A stretch of DNA of 64,000 nt. Source: Callipepla californica brunnescens. Its lineage: Eukaryota; Chordata; Aves; Galliformes; Odontophoridae. Positions 44,401-59,848 of the stretch are shown here, piece after piece. Position 1 is the stretch's first letter. Every line of letters starts with the position of its first letter. The stretch is taken from the NCBI GenBank assembly GCA_023055505.1, contig JALIRH010000006.1, forward strand, positions 28,059,105 to 28,123,104. The letters run 5' to 3'. The translations under genes and the position numbers were made by a program. The notes beneath the pieces are model-generated. The model made no database searches. It was not told the DNA's origin and saw nothing but the letters and a program-made list of their open reading frames with translations.

Positions 44401-46383
44401 TCACCAACACCCGCCCCCTGACCCCACCCATTTCTTCTGTTTCCTTCTCCCACTGAAAGCTTGGGCCATACATCCCTCACACCAGGTGCCTGCACACAGC
44501 AAACTAAAGCACTAGGACATTCAGTGCTTAAGAGTTCCGGTCCGATCAGGAACAGCAGATTAAAAACCAAATCCCTCCCCCCCTTCCCAAATTTACACGT
44601 TTAATTTTAGACCTGGAATTATTTCCAGTGAAAATGAAACGAATAAATGTATTTCAAGCTGCAAGGTTTTCCTAAGTATTTCAACAGCTTTATCAAAAAC
44701 GTATTACTGAAATAAATTAAACAACTGCTCAGGAGTGTTCTCAGTGAGAAAAATAAAACAACAACACTATAACGGAACAAATTATCTGCCATTATGTTCA
44801 GCTACATTAAAAAAACTGAAGAAGACACCGCCACACGTAGAGAGTCTCATAAATTCCATTATTAGGGAGTGAAAAGAATGCAAGTTTTCCAAAGAAAAAC
44901 TCAACAAGGTCAGCAGTTCTTTCTAATAGGTAGATTCTCCACCTCAAGAAAAAGCTGAAAAGTCAACTGAGAAGTAACAGAGAAACTGCTACGTGGGACT
45001 CCTCATACTTCACATACTGACAAAATGCTATTTTACTTCTACATTTGGCAGAAGATACGCAGAAACCCTCAGCACTATTTCTTTAACACTAACAAGAGAC
45101 CCATTAAGGAACCTAATATATATATATATTTCAATCCGAAAGGTAAGAGCTGCTGAAATACAAAGAACTTTTTTTTGTTTGTTTTAATAGAAATCCTGCA
45201 GCGACTACAGTAACACATCTTAAAAAATGAACAACAAAGAAAACACGCTGCTCAGCTTTCCCAGGCCTGGCTGGCTTCCCCCTGAGACTCGTTTGTTTAA
45301 CTGGAAAGAGCACAGGTACACGGCCACCTTTGTGCAGCAATTAACACAAGAACAGATTTTGTTTACCTCACCTGAGGAACCAGCAGCAGTCACTGCACAG
45401 CCAGGTAAAACACACCGAGCCTGGGGACTGGGCTTTTTTTGTCATTTGTTTGTTTTTGTTTTATAAACTAACATTGCAAAAGGCTGAGCACGTTTCTGTA
45501 AAGATCGTTATCGGAATACGACTCCGCTCTTTTAAAATGCCATTGTTCGTTTCTCCAGGCAACAGCCTGATAGAAGCGAAAAGCTGCTGCCGCTGGTTCA
45601 TCAGAAAAAGTCACCAAAAGGATGCTCAGGTGTTCTTCTAAAGCAATTCTTAGGGAGCGAACAAAAAAATCTGCAAAATTAAAAGAAGTAAGTAGCGATG
45701 GAGCGAGGTTAAACACACGTTTAATTGCTGCTTTTCCTGATTATCACTGGGGGGGGGGGGGAACGAAAGAAAAAATGGAAGAGCCCGGTTACAGGCGTAC
45801 AGAGAAACCGCAGCAACGGCAGGGAGGGGAAGAGAAGACAGGGCCTAACCGGGTTACAAAACCGCAGCGGCACTGAGATAAAGCCCTCGGTACGCGGCCG
45901 GCAGCGAAAACGCTCACAAAGGGCCGGGCGGGCACGGCAAGGGCCGCACCCGGGTGAGGGGGGGCGGCTCGGGACAAAAGTATGGGAAAAGCGGGGAGAA
46001 AGCCCGGGCCGCGGAAAGAGGAGCGGGGCGGCAGCGCCGGGCACGGGATGGGACGGAGCCGTGAGGGGAGAAGGAAGCGCGCGAGGGCCGGAGCAGCGGG
46101 ACACAGCCCGGGCCGGGCCGAGCCTCAGCCCGCCGCTCCGCGCCAGCTCCTCGTAAATAAAATGAACGAAATAAAAGAGGACGACGGGGCGAGCGGGAAC
46201 GCGAGGCGCGCAGGCCCCGCCAGCCCCGCGTTCCCTAAGGAGCCATTTTAGACACAACCGCACCGTCCGAACCGCACCGGGCGCCTCCGCCCCCCGCCCG
46301 GGCCCGGCCCGGCCCGCAGCGCGGCCCCGGCACGGACGGCCACTCACCCTCCCCTCGAAGTTGTTCTCCTCCACGTCGCTCAT
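23411..46383 (-). CDS. TRA2A: TRA2A, transformer-2 alpha splicing factor (complete, 8 coding exons)
   Basis: TRA2A is an SR-like nuclear splicing activator that binds GAA-rich exonic enhancers. Exons on the minus strand are 46383-46348, 37974-37841, 36219-36048, 32048-31860, 25106-24991, 24420-24313, 23628-23564 and 23421-23411. All are bounded by AG/GT and the phases join without a gap, giving 276 residues. The order is [14 protein letters not shown]1 (about 13-114), an RRM (about 117-195; RNP2 CLGVFGL near 122-128, RNP1 RGFAFVYF at 162-169), a linker with [13 protein letters not shown], a Gly run at 218-224 followed by Ala and Gly, a Tyr/Asp/Arg repeat, and RS2 ending [11 protein letters not shown]. 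Human TRA2A is, from memory, slightly longer because its glycine run is longer. Regulation is probably by an intron 1 poison exon (38565-38265). The promoter is the CpG island at about 45.75-46.72 kb. Confidence 0.97.
23564..23628 (-). CDS. TRA2A: TRA2A coding exon 7 (RS2)
   Basis: It is 65 nt long and encodes [20 protein letters not shown] then SP plus one base. The donor CGA|GTAAGT is strong, but the acceptor (cctttaaaggag|ACG) is weak, with GAG and a purine-rich stretch just before the splice point. Confidence 0.92.
24313..24420 (-). CDS. TRA2A: TRA2A coding exon 6 (Gly-rich and Tyr/Asp/Arg repeat)
   Basis: It is 108 nt long, with acceptor cctaacag|CAGTGG and donor ATAG|GTAAAT. It encodes [20 protein letters not shown], then [16 protein letters not shown]. 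The acceptor is a NAGNAG tandem (aacagcag, 24424-24417); use of the second AG would drop one Ser without a frameshift. Confidence 0.95.
24991..25106 (-). CDS. TRA2A: TRA2A coding exon 5 (RRM end and linker)
   Basis: It is 116 nt long, with acceptor ctttctgcag|GCT and donor CA|GTAAGG. It encodes [20 protein letters not shown], then [18 protein letters not shown]. It ends two bases into His216. Confidence 0.96.
25107..31859 (-). other. TRA2A: TRA2A intron 4 (6.75 kb)
   Basis: AT-rich intron sequence without recognisable coding exons. Two small GC-rich patches lie at about 25240-25325 and 25670-25795, and there is a T-run near 28407-28425. The open frames within it show no family resemblance. 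Confidence 0.8.
31860..32048 (-). CDS. TRA2A: TRA2A coding exon 4 (RRM core)
   Basis: It is 189 nt long (63 codons, phase 0 at both ends), with acceptor cttaccag|GCT and donor GAG|GTAAAT. It carries both RNP motifs of the RRM, starting [20 protein letters not shown] and ending FERIDDSKE. Confidence 0.97.
32049..36047 (-). other. TRA2A: TRA2A intron 3 (4.0 kb)
   Basis: AT-rich intron sequence. I see no exon, named repeat or RNA gene in it. Confidence 0.8.
36048..36219 (-). CDS. TRA2A: TRA2A coding exon 3 (RS1 domain, second half)
   Basis: It is 172 nt long, with acceptor ttgaag|ATCC and donor AGA|GTATGT. It encodes an SRSRR...[20 protein letters not shown] type stretch and ends [11 protein letters not shown]. 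The internal ATG at 36080-36078 (residue 104) is the likely start of RS1-less isoforms known in this family. Confidence 0.95.
36220..37840 (-). other. TRA2A: TRA2A intron 2 (1.6 kb), with a CR1 fragment
   Basis: It separates the two RS1 exons. It holds the CR1 fragment at 36778-36900 and otherwise nothing recognisable. Confidence 0.8.
36778..36900 (-). mobile_element. CR1 LINE 3' fragment in TRA2A intron 2
   Basis: In reverse complement it reads the CR1 ending '...ctagatgatctttgaggtccttttcaacccgggccattcta'. The element's 3' end is at the low-coordinate side, so it lies on the minus strand, in the sense of TRA2A. Confidence 0.85.
37841..37974 (-). CDS. TRA2A: TRA2A coding exon 2 (RS1 domain)
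   Basis: It is 134 nt long, with acceptor tgttag|GAG and donor CGAG|GTATGT. It encodes [20 protein letters not shown] and continues with [20 protein letters not shown], ending two bases into a Ser/Arg codon. Typical RS1 of TRA2 proteins. Confidence 0.95.
37975..46347 (-). other. TRA2A: TRA2A intron 1 (8.4 kb)
   Basis: It contains the poison exon at 38265-38565. It also contains an (AAT)n run near 39909-39927, A-tracts (for example 41959-41975), a 16-bp tandem duplication of CTTCCAATAAAG(T/C)TGC at 43399-43430, (TA)n near 45117-45130 and a G13 run at 45749-45761. Its first 600 bases in the sense of transcription are CpG-rich and belong to the promoter island. Confidence 0.8.
38265..38565 (-). 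other. TRA2A: TRA2A intron 1 'poison' exon (GAA-rich, in-frame stop)
   Basis: On the minus strand this 301-nt segment follows a pyrimidine-rich acceptor (ttctttttccattaag, AG at 38567-38566) and ends at a donor TAG|GTTAAGT (GT at 38264-38263). The sense strand is purine-rich, with many GAA/AGAA motifs, which are the known binding element of TRA2 proteins. Joined after Arg12 in frame, it reads 47 codons ([12 protein letters not shown]...) and then TAG. TRA2 genes are known to carry such highly conserved exons in this position, used for negative autoregulation through NMD. The exact 5' splice site is the least certain part. Confidence 0.8.
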
Positions 46384-46720
46384 GTCGGCAAAGTCCTGAC
46401 CGCGGGGCCGGGCGAACGGGGACGTTAGTCCCGAGCAGCGACCGCACCCAGTGCCACTACCGTTACCGCGGTTAACGCTCCCCCTACCAGCACCGCCGCG
46501 TCCCTCCCGCCAAAGCCTCCCAGCCCGTATCCCGCAGCAGCGCAAAATGGCGCCTCCGCTCCGTCTGCGCCCGACACGGCTCGGAGGCGGGGCCCGGCGC
46601 GGCCCGCCCGCCACAAAGGAGGCGCCGCCGGCGGACGGGCTCCGAGCGGCGCCGCCTGCGCGCATGCGCAACATCGCCCTCGTGTCAGCGACGGCCTAGT
46701 CCCCGCTGAGGGGGGTGTTG
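45750..46720 (-). promoter_or_regulatory. TRA2A: CpG-island promoter of TRA2A
   Basis: A CpG-dense block covers exon 1 and its flanks. A perfect NRF1 palindrome GCGCATGCGC lies at 46660-46669 and a YY1-like CAAAATGGCG at 46543-46552. No TATA box is apparent. This is the usual housekeeping-type promoter. The transcription start is probably between about 46400 and 46650. Confidence 0.8.
46348..46383 (-). CDS. TRA2A: TRA2A coding exon 1
   Basis: ATG at 46383-46381, then 12 codons reading [12 protein letters not shown], ending in phase 0 at donor AGG|GTGAGT. A long open frame continues into GC-rich intron 1 and is not coding. Confidence 0.95.
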
Positions 46721-46724
46721 CCCG

Positions 46725-49700
46725 AGGTCTCCCGCGTGTCACGCTCGAGCTTCGCGGCAAAGAAGCTGCTTTACTTTTTATCTCTTCTTAACGTCATCCC
46801 CGTGCCCCTTTCTAGCGCCCTGTGTGATTTCAGCACTTCTTCCCCCAGCACACACGTAAAAGCTGTGATCCTTGCAGAAGCAGCGGCTCAGCACTGAGGC
46901 CGCGCAGGCAGCTCCTTAACGCTGACAATGCAGAACAACGCACTGCACCAGAAAGCTGGGAGAGTCGGTCAAGATTAGTGGTCAGTTGGTACTGCACAGC
47001 TAACAGCTTCCCAGAGCTGCTGAGATGCAGTTCTGCCCTCATCTCCACACCGAAGCTTTAATTCCCCACAACGGGAACCCAGGAATGACCAGCTTAACCA
47101 GCTGGTCACATACGTGAGGAAGGTGTCTGAGCAGCAGGGAAGGCTCCTAAAAATCACACCCTTGCTCCATGAAGCATGCTCTGGGGGCTCCAGCCACCAG
47201 CAGCGCCTGCGGCTCTTCCCAGCTCTGCTCCAGATCTGTGACACAAGATTGCAGCAGCGCCTGTACAGCCGGCTTGTGCACAGAAGCTCATCCTCATGCA
47301 GCTGGGGCAGAGATTCCAACACGGCTGTAGCAGAACTGCTAACTCATGGCTGGAAACAGTGAGCACCTGGTGGGAAGGCAGAGCCAAGCCAGAGGAGCTC
47401 AGGTGTGAGCAACGCACCTGAGGGACTGGAAGGGATGGAGCCAGGATCCACCCCTTCCCAGACCTCATTTAAGTATTGGTAGTGGAGGCAAGGCTATCTC
47501 ACTAAAGATCCTTGCCTATCTGCGATCTTCTAAGGTCAAGCAGCTTTTTTCCTTTGTTTCTGTACCTACAGCTGCTGTATTTGGGTTTATCCCTGCTTGC
47601 TGTTCCTGAAGTCTAGGACTCTGTTACTCTGCTCTTATTGCTGTGCTTTTTATTGCACTATTGCTTTATAATAGCCTTTATATATGCTTCCTTATACAGA
47701 AAAGGTCGGTATTGTTTCTTGTGTCAACCCATAAGTGAAGTTGATTAAATGAAAAGCTGGAACCCTATGTGCCAACCTTTCCTCTTTTCATCTGGAGAAT
47801 CAGAAAAAAATATTTTAACATCAAATAATCCTACAGTAGTAAAAGGAAAGAAAAAGCAGTATTTAAGAAAGTTCTTCATCCTCTATTTGAAATATTTCAT
47901 TTTCACCGAGAGCTTCTTGCTTTTTACTTATTTCTAAGGCTTTAGTCAATTCCTTAGCCTTGCTTAGTTGCAATTAATTTGCCATTCCTAAAAGGTTAGG
48001 CTATACTTTAGACACTGCTATCATCTAACTTTCCAAAAATACACTCAGTCCATGTCATAATGTGTTTTATACCAGCTCTGCCCCATTCAGCTCCAGTAGA
48101 TAGGTTTGCTCATTTCCCCTTCCTAGTGTGACTCTATTTATAAGCATATATCCACTACAAGATTGCATTCTGTTCTGGAATAATGTGATCCTGATGCTGC
48201 CTTTAAGCAGAGGGAGCAAGAGGGAAAGGACACTGAAGTCATTTAAGTTCCAACACAGAAATGCTTACTAGTCTTCTGCTACCAGGTGGGTCACTGAAAA
48301 AAAGGGAACCAAGAACACAGTGGAAAATAATATAATTACACTTAAAAAAAAAAAAATGAGTGGGCGGGAAAGGAAAATGAATGAGAGAATTTAGAACGGA
48401 AATATGTTCTCATTAACATGTACATTATCTGTATATTCAGGTTCAACTTTCATAATCTATAAAGTTGTGAGGATAAGAAGAAAGAGTATACTATGAGATG
48501 CGTGTTCATGAAGGATGACCAAATGCATGAGGCCTTCAGGCAACAGGAATTAAGAATTTTATTAATAGTTGAGAGTTCCTGTCAACAGAGGATATGTTTA
48601 TAATGGAGAAGGATATCTTAATTCTCCAATCCCACCAGCAAATCTTGTGCTTACGCTATTGACAGATAGCCCTTTCTTTCCCTTCTAAGCTCTAAATTTC
48701 ATATGACTTCTATTTGGAAAGATATTACAGCTGTGAAAATAAAGGACTAATCACTGGGCAAGTAGTACAGCAATAAATGTCAGTAAATAGCTGTAGTACA
48801 TTTGTTATGTGAAGTCCATTTCAGGCATTCTGTTTTTGATATTTCCTTGACATAAGAAGAGGAATTATTAATAAGAAAATGCTTACAGAAACCAATTAGG
48901 TTATTTGCCTCTAGAAAAATAATTCTACCAACAAATTTATTGGTGCTACACAATATGTAGTCAATTTATTCACTCAAATGGTTACTTAAGAAATAATTCT
49001 TAATTTTTGCCTCTCCTCAGTGTTGTGTAATTTAGCAAAAGACTTCTTTACATGGGATGGATTGTGAAATCAAGAATTTAAAAATTCCTTTAACGTGGCT
49101 TCTTATGAATTCTTTGTGGGAATACAGCATCTGTCTAGCTCAGTAACTGCATAATTTTCCTACTTGAAATGTGCTTTTGGGTGAACACCAGTGTTTTTGC
49201 ACCAACAAGAACAAAATCATTTTTCAAAAATAGATCTTGCAAGACTGAAATAAGGCACTGCAGACTAGTCAGCATCAGAAAGGTCATACCAGTAAATATT
49301 TGCATACATCTGATTCACTGGCTGTTGGGAGACCACCTACCTCCAGTTTTGTTTGCATTTTCAGGTCTAGGCTACCAACCCCTTTGATGCACTTTTTCAC
49401 GTTGTAGCAAAAAATTTAAATGCTGAATTTTCCCATGTCTGATCCATGCAGAAAAGTTGAAAGAAATCACAGGAAGCAGGTAGATTCTGACAAGCACTGG
49501 AAATGAGGGAAGAAATGCACACATGGTGAGATCACGTGTTTACAGCTCGCTTATCTCACTGCTTTCTGCACCTCTGTTTATTTTACAAGGTGAAGCTATG
49601 CAAGCAGAACAGTATTGCAAACAAAACTTTAATACACTAACTTGCATTACTTGTTTGGTAACAGGTATGAGAGCTAGTCTAGATAGAGAATCCTGAAGAG

Positions 49701-50080
49701 ATTAAGCTAAAATGAAGTGAAAGTGCTTCTGAACACAGCAACATGGTAGCTGAAGGTGCCCGCACCTTCACCTTCAGTTACTCAATACCTATTTCCTTAT
49801 GTGCAGCACTGTAGTAAGAATATGATGTAACTTGCTGGCACGGCATCTGACTTACAAGAATACCTGAACACTATGGTGTTAGAGTGCTGAAGCGCCAAAG
49901 CTGTGAGCAGCTTCTGCAACCCTTTGCAATAACTGACCTACAGTTAATGGCAAACTGACCACATGCCAAACCAGCTGGCGATGCTTCTGTGCACGCTGTC
50001 AACATTCTTTTGCGCCAGTAGAGGGCAGGAGTGATATCTTTACAACTTTTGCAGACTCCCTAACTTCATCCAAATTATGG
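46725..50080. other. Spacer between the TRA2A and CCDC126 promoters
   Basis: I recognise no gene. Overlapping open frames on both strands at about 46975-47470 show no known domain. From 47.5 kb on the sequence is AT-rich and unremarkable. Confidence 0.55.
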
Positions 50081-50082
50081 AA

Positions 50083-50345
50083 TTGAGTTGCAAAAAAGCC
50101 TTAAAGGCCACCTAGACCAGCTATCCTATAATTAACAGGGATACCTGCAGCTAGATCATGTTGCTCAGAGCCATGTCCAGCCTGATCTTGAATGTCCCCA
50201 GGGATGGGGCTTCCACTACCTCTCTGGGCGCCCTATTCCAGTGCTTCATTACCATTACCATAGAGTGTAAATAAATAATAAATGTTGTCCTTATATCCAG
50301 CCTAAATCCTGCCTCCCTCGTTTTGTTTGAAACCGTCTCCCCTCA
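50083..50345 (-). mobile_element. CR1 LINE 3' fragment abutting the CCDC126 CpG island
   Basis: In reverse complement it reads classic CR1 3' sequence: 'gaaacggtttcaaac', 'ttaggctggatataaggac', 'ggtagtggaagccccatccctgg', 'acattcaagatcaggctgg' and 'tctaggtggcctttaaggc'. The element's 3' end is at about 50083, and its 5' truncation point lies where the CpG island starts. Confidence 0.9.
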
Positions 50346-50394
50346 TCCTATCACGACAGCTCGCCCTGCAGAGCCCGTCCCCTGCTTTCTTATT

Positions 50395-50770
50395 TGCATA
50401 CCGAAAGTATGCTATAGCGGCGCGGCCGAGAGCGCCGCTTCCGGCGCCAAAATGGCGGCCGCGGCGGGGGCGCGCTGAGGAGGCGGGAAGAGGCGGTGTC
50501 CTCCTGCGCATGCGCCGGCGGGGCGTTGCGGCAGCCCTCCCGGCGAGGCGGGGGGGGGACGGGCTGGGCCGGCGGTTGGGCCCTCTTCGCTCGCGGTGGC
50601 ATTTCTGCCATCGGCGGTGAGCGCGGTGACTCTGCAGGATTGAAGTCCGCCTCGTGCTGCGGTGCCCCATCTTTGGGCGGGCTGGGCAGCGGCCGCGCTC
50701 ACCAGGGAGGACGGCGGTCTGCACAGCGCAGCGTGGGAGCAGAGCGGAGTCATTAGCAATGCTCGTTTCC
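50395..50770 (+). promoter_or_regulatory. CCDC126: CpG-island promoter and probable noncoding exon 1 of CCDC126
   Basis: A compact CpG island has an ETS site (CTTCCGG, 50438-50444), a YY1 site (CAAAATGGCGGCC, 50448-50460) and a perfect NRF1 palindrome (GCGCATGCGC, 50506-50515). A candidate first-exon donor GGCG|GTGAGC lies at 50617. It is the only promoter-like island upstream of CCDC126 on this side. Assignment to CCDC126 is by position; the exon itself is inferred. Confidence 0.7.
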
Positions 50771-50921
50771 GTAAGCGTTTGTAGGGCACGAGCGCGTGTC
50801 TTCCTCGTTTCCGTAGTCTCGTTAATCGCTCGTTATTAATAAGCTCTCTTTTCAGTTTGCTAATCCAGCACGTTTGCGTTGTGTAGATATTTGTAGGTAT
50901 TGGCAGCTGGCGGGGAGCGCG

Positions 50922-57809
<6,888 letters not shown>

Positions 57810-57939
57810 GGCTCTTTGAAGATGTCTGGCTCACTTTACTTCAAACTGTCTGGCTATTTGCTCTTCAACTGCTGAAGCTTTCTTACTGCTTGTTCTCCTG
57901 AATCCTTAATCTATCAAGTTGTCAGAAGCAGCTGCTATG
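57810..57939 (+). other. CCDC126: CCDC126 noncoding 5' UTR exon
   Basis: This 130-nt segment is bounded by a strong pyrimidine tract and acceptor (tttttttctttcaacacag) and a consensus donor ATG|GTAAGT. It contains a short closed uORF of 17 codons, starting at the ATG near 57822. It ends exactly on an ATG (57937-57939), which splicing would place upstream of the main start. Exon status rests on splice signals and position only. Confidence 0.7.
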
Positions 57940-58541
57940 GTAAGTTGTATTTTATTTTTTTTTTAACCAAAAAGGAAAAAAACATAACACAACAGTACTG
58001 TACAGAAACAGATGGCAACCAACTTGCAACTAACAAACCAAGAAGCCTTGTTTTATCTCTTTAGTATAATGCTCGGTGTTTTTACATGAATAGTAAGAAC
58101 TGAGTGAATCATTTCACCAGACAATTGTAGATGTTGCATTTGGGTTTAATAGTTCAAGGAACAGCTTTTAAAATACTTAAGGTAACTTGTAAAAGCATGG
58201 AGGTTTTGAAGAAGAAAAATCAAAGGAGGAACTGCTCTAATAGCAGATCAGATAGAAGGATGACTGTACCTCTGAGCAGTTGCAGATCTGCCACTCTTTT
58301 CTCTGTTCTGCTGTAGTACTGTATTTGGGAAATTTTATTTGTCCTTGATATCAACAACTGTAGCAATTCTGAATAATGAGGTAATGCTCTACAATTTTCA
58401 GGAATCAAGACCAGCTAAACCAAGGAGATGTGTTCAAGATGATCCAGCCAGAAGACTTCTTTCTTTATAGAAATTCTGATTCCATTTATTATGTAATATC
58501 ACTTGACTAACCTAAGTTCAGTTACTTTTCTTGGAATTAAG

Positions 58542-58801
58542 ACACCCGTGGCCTTCATCAGAAATGTTTCTAACGTTTTCAAGAAAAAACATGTCCCAGA
58601 AACTAAGCATGTTTTTATTAGTTTTTGGAATCATTTGGGGTTTGATGTTGCTACGCTACACTTTTCAGTATCCAAGACGTCAAAGCAGTGCCGAGTTGCG
58701 TGGTCAGATATTAGACCTAAGTAAAAGATATGTCAAAGCACTGGCAGAAGAAAATAAGAACATGATGAATGGTGGCAGTGGAGCCTCTGTGGCAGGATAT
58801 G
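58542..58801 (+). CDS. CCDC126: CCDC126 exon with start codon
   Basis: The likely acceptor is cttttcttggaattaag (AG at 58540-58541), with a good branch point (gactaac) about 33 nt upstream. Coding starts at ATG 58564-58566 with G at -3. The exon ends at 58801, one base into Ala80. The coding part is 238 nt. Confidence 0.88.
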
Positions 58802-59848
58802 GTAAGAGGAAAAAAAAAAAAAAGCATGTTAATTGAAACTGTGAGGCTGTACTTCTTGAAGTTGTATATATTGATTACTCTTTACGAGAAAATATCTCTC
58901 TGTATGAATTCTTCTGGTTTTAGTTTCTTGACTAAAGTTGAAGTTTGAGATGTGGTAGACCTTGTAAAGCCAGGTAAGTTTAAATGTTATATCTTTGTCA
59001 CAAATTTGAGAGAAGATATTGGCATGAACACAGACAGAAGCATACTTAGCTTGTGCTGGAAGTTCTGCTACTGGTACTGTTTTTGTGTTCCAGAAAATGC
59101 CCCTAAAGCTCTCAAGATCTTTATCTCTGTTAGTAAGCATGTTATAATTTTTTTTCTCCTGTTTTTCAGTCAATTTAGGTTTAAATATGCTACAGTTTTA
59201 AAATAGGAAAAATAGTGACCTTTTCTTTCCTGCTTTATAGCTCATGTAAGAATTGATGCATTTTAACAGCAGTTTTTTCTGTTACTCAGAGGAAAGTGTT
59301 TAATGTTGAAAGGTATTTGAAAATATTCTGTCACCGTCCAAAGCTAAATGTTGTCATAGGTGAATATTATCTGGGTGGAAATCGAAATATTGCCTTTGAA
59401 GAATCACCACCCTTCTGCTTGAAGTTCTATTCTTGCACTCTTAATATTTTGCTTCACGTCTTACTATTATGGGGATATCTTCCTTTCCTAAAGTAAGAAA
59501 TAAATTGTAATTAAAAAAAAAAAAAACTACAAAAGCTTTTAATTCTGAGTCTGTACTCTTTTTGAAATAGGATATTTGGCAGGATAACAAACTAGATGTG
59601 AATGTTTTGAAATAGCAATTATTTCTGCATACAGTAAATAATGGGAATTTTTTTCATTGTCTTCAGCTGATCTTAAGAGAACCATTGCTGTTCTTCTGGA
59701 TGACATCTTACAGCGTCTTGTGAAATTGGAAAACAAAGTGGATTACATCATTGTGAATGGCTCAGCCACAAATACCACTAATGGAACTAGCAATCAAGTG
59801 ACAGCAAATTCAAGTAAACGTGCAAAAGCAGCAGGCAACATTAGATAG
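58564..59848 (+). CDS. CCDC126: CCDC126, coiled-coil domain-containing protein 126
   Basis: There are two coding exons: 58564-58801 (donor TATG|GTAAGA) and 59667-59848 (acceptor cattgtcttcag). They join in phase to give 139 residues, against about 140 in human. The start [14 protein letters not shown] is the family start; the frame is open upstream but has no ATG there. Residues about 14-31 ([17 protein letters not shown]) form a signal-anchor or signal peptide. A helical segment with [16 protein letters not shown] (49-64) and [20 protein letters not shown] (81-100) follows, then a Ser/Thr/Asn tail with four N-glycosylation sequons (N110, N115, N118, N127). The helical part resembles the N-terminal stem of the Golgi enzyme MGAT5, but no catalytic domain follows. 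Location in the secretory pathway is inferred; the biochemical role is not established. Confidence 0.95.
58802..59666 (+). other. CCDC126: CCDC126 last intron
   Basis: This is an 865-bp AT-rich intron with A-tracts at its 5' end and near 59512-59526. An open frame at 59296-59496 within it has no ATG-plus-splice context linking it to the gene. Confidence 0.88.
59667..59848 (+). CDS. CCDC126: CCDC126 last coding exon
   Basis: The acceptor is ttttcattgtcttcag (AG at 59665-59666). The exon reads (A)[18 protein letters not shown] and runs to the TAG at 59846-59848, ending GNIR. The 3' UTR follows without interruption. Confidence 0.95.

Noticed and set aside
45721..46674. 317-codon minus-strand open frame over the TRA2A start
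   Set aside because: It contains the true exon 1 but reads through the consensus donor into CpG-rich intron and starts too far upstream. Only 46383-46348 is coding.
58503..58724. 73-codon plus-strand frame overlapping the CCDC126 start exon
   Set aside because: It is the wrong frame for CCDC126 protein. Kept only as a possible overlapping uORF when spliced to 57939.
59296..59496. 66-codon frame in the CCDC126 last intron
   Set aside because: It is intronic, has no splice sites linking it to the gene, and the two flanking coding exons already join in frame to give the complete family-length protein.
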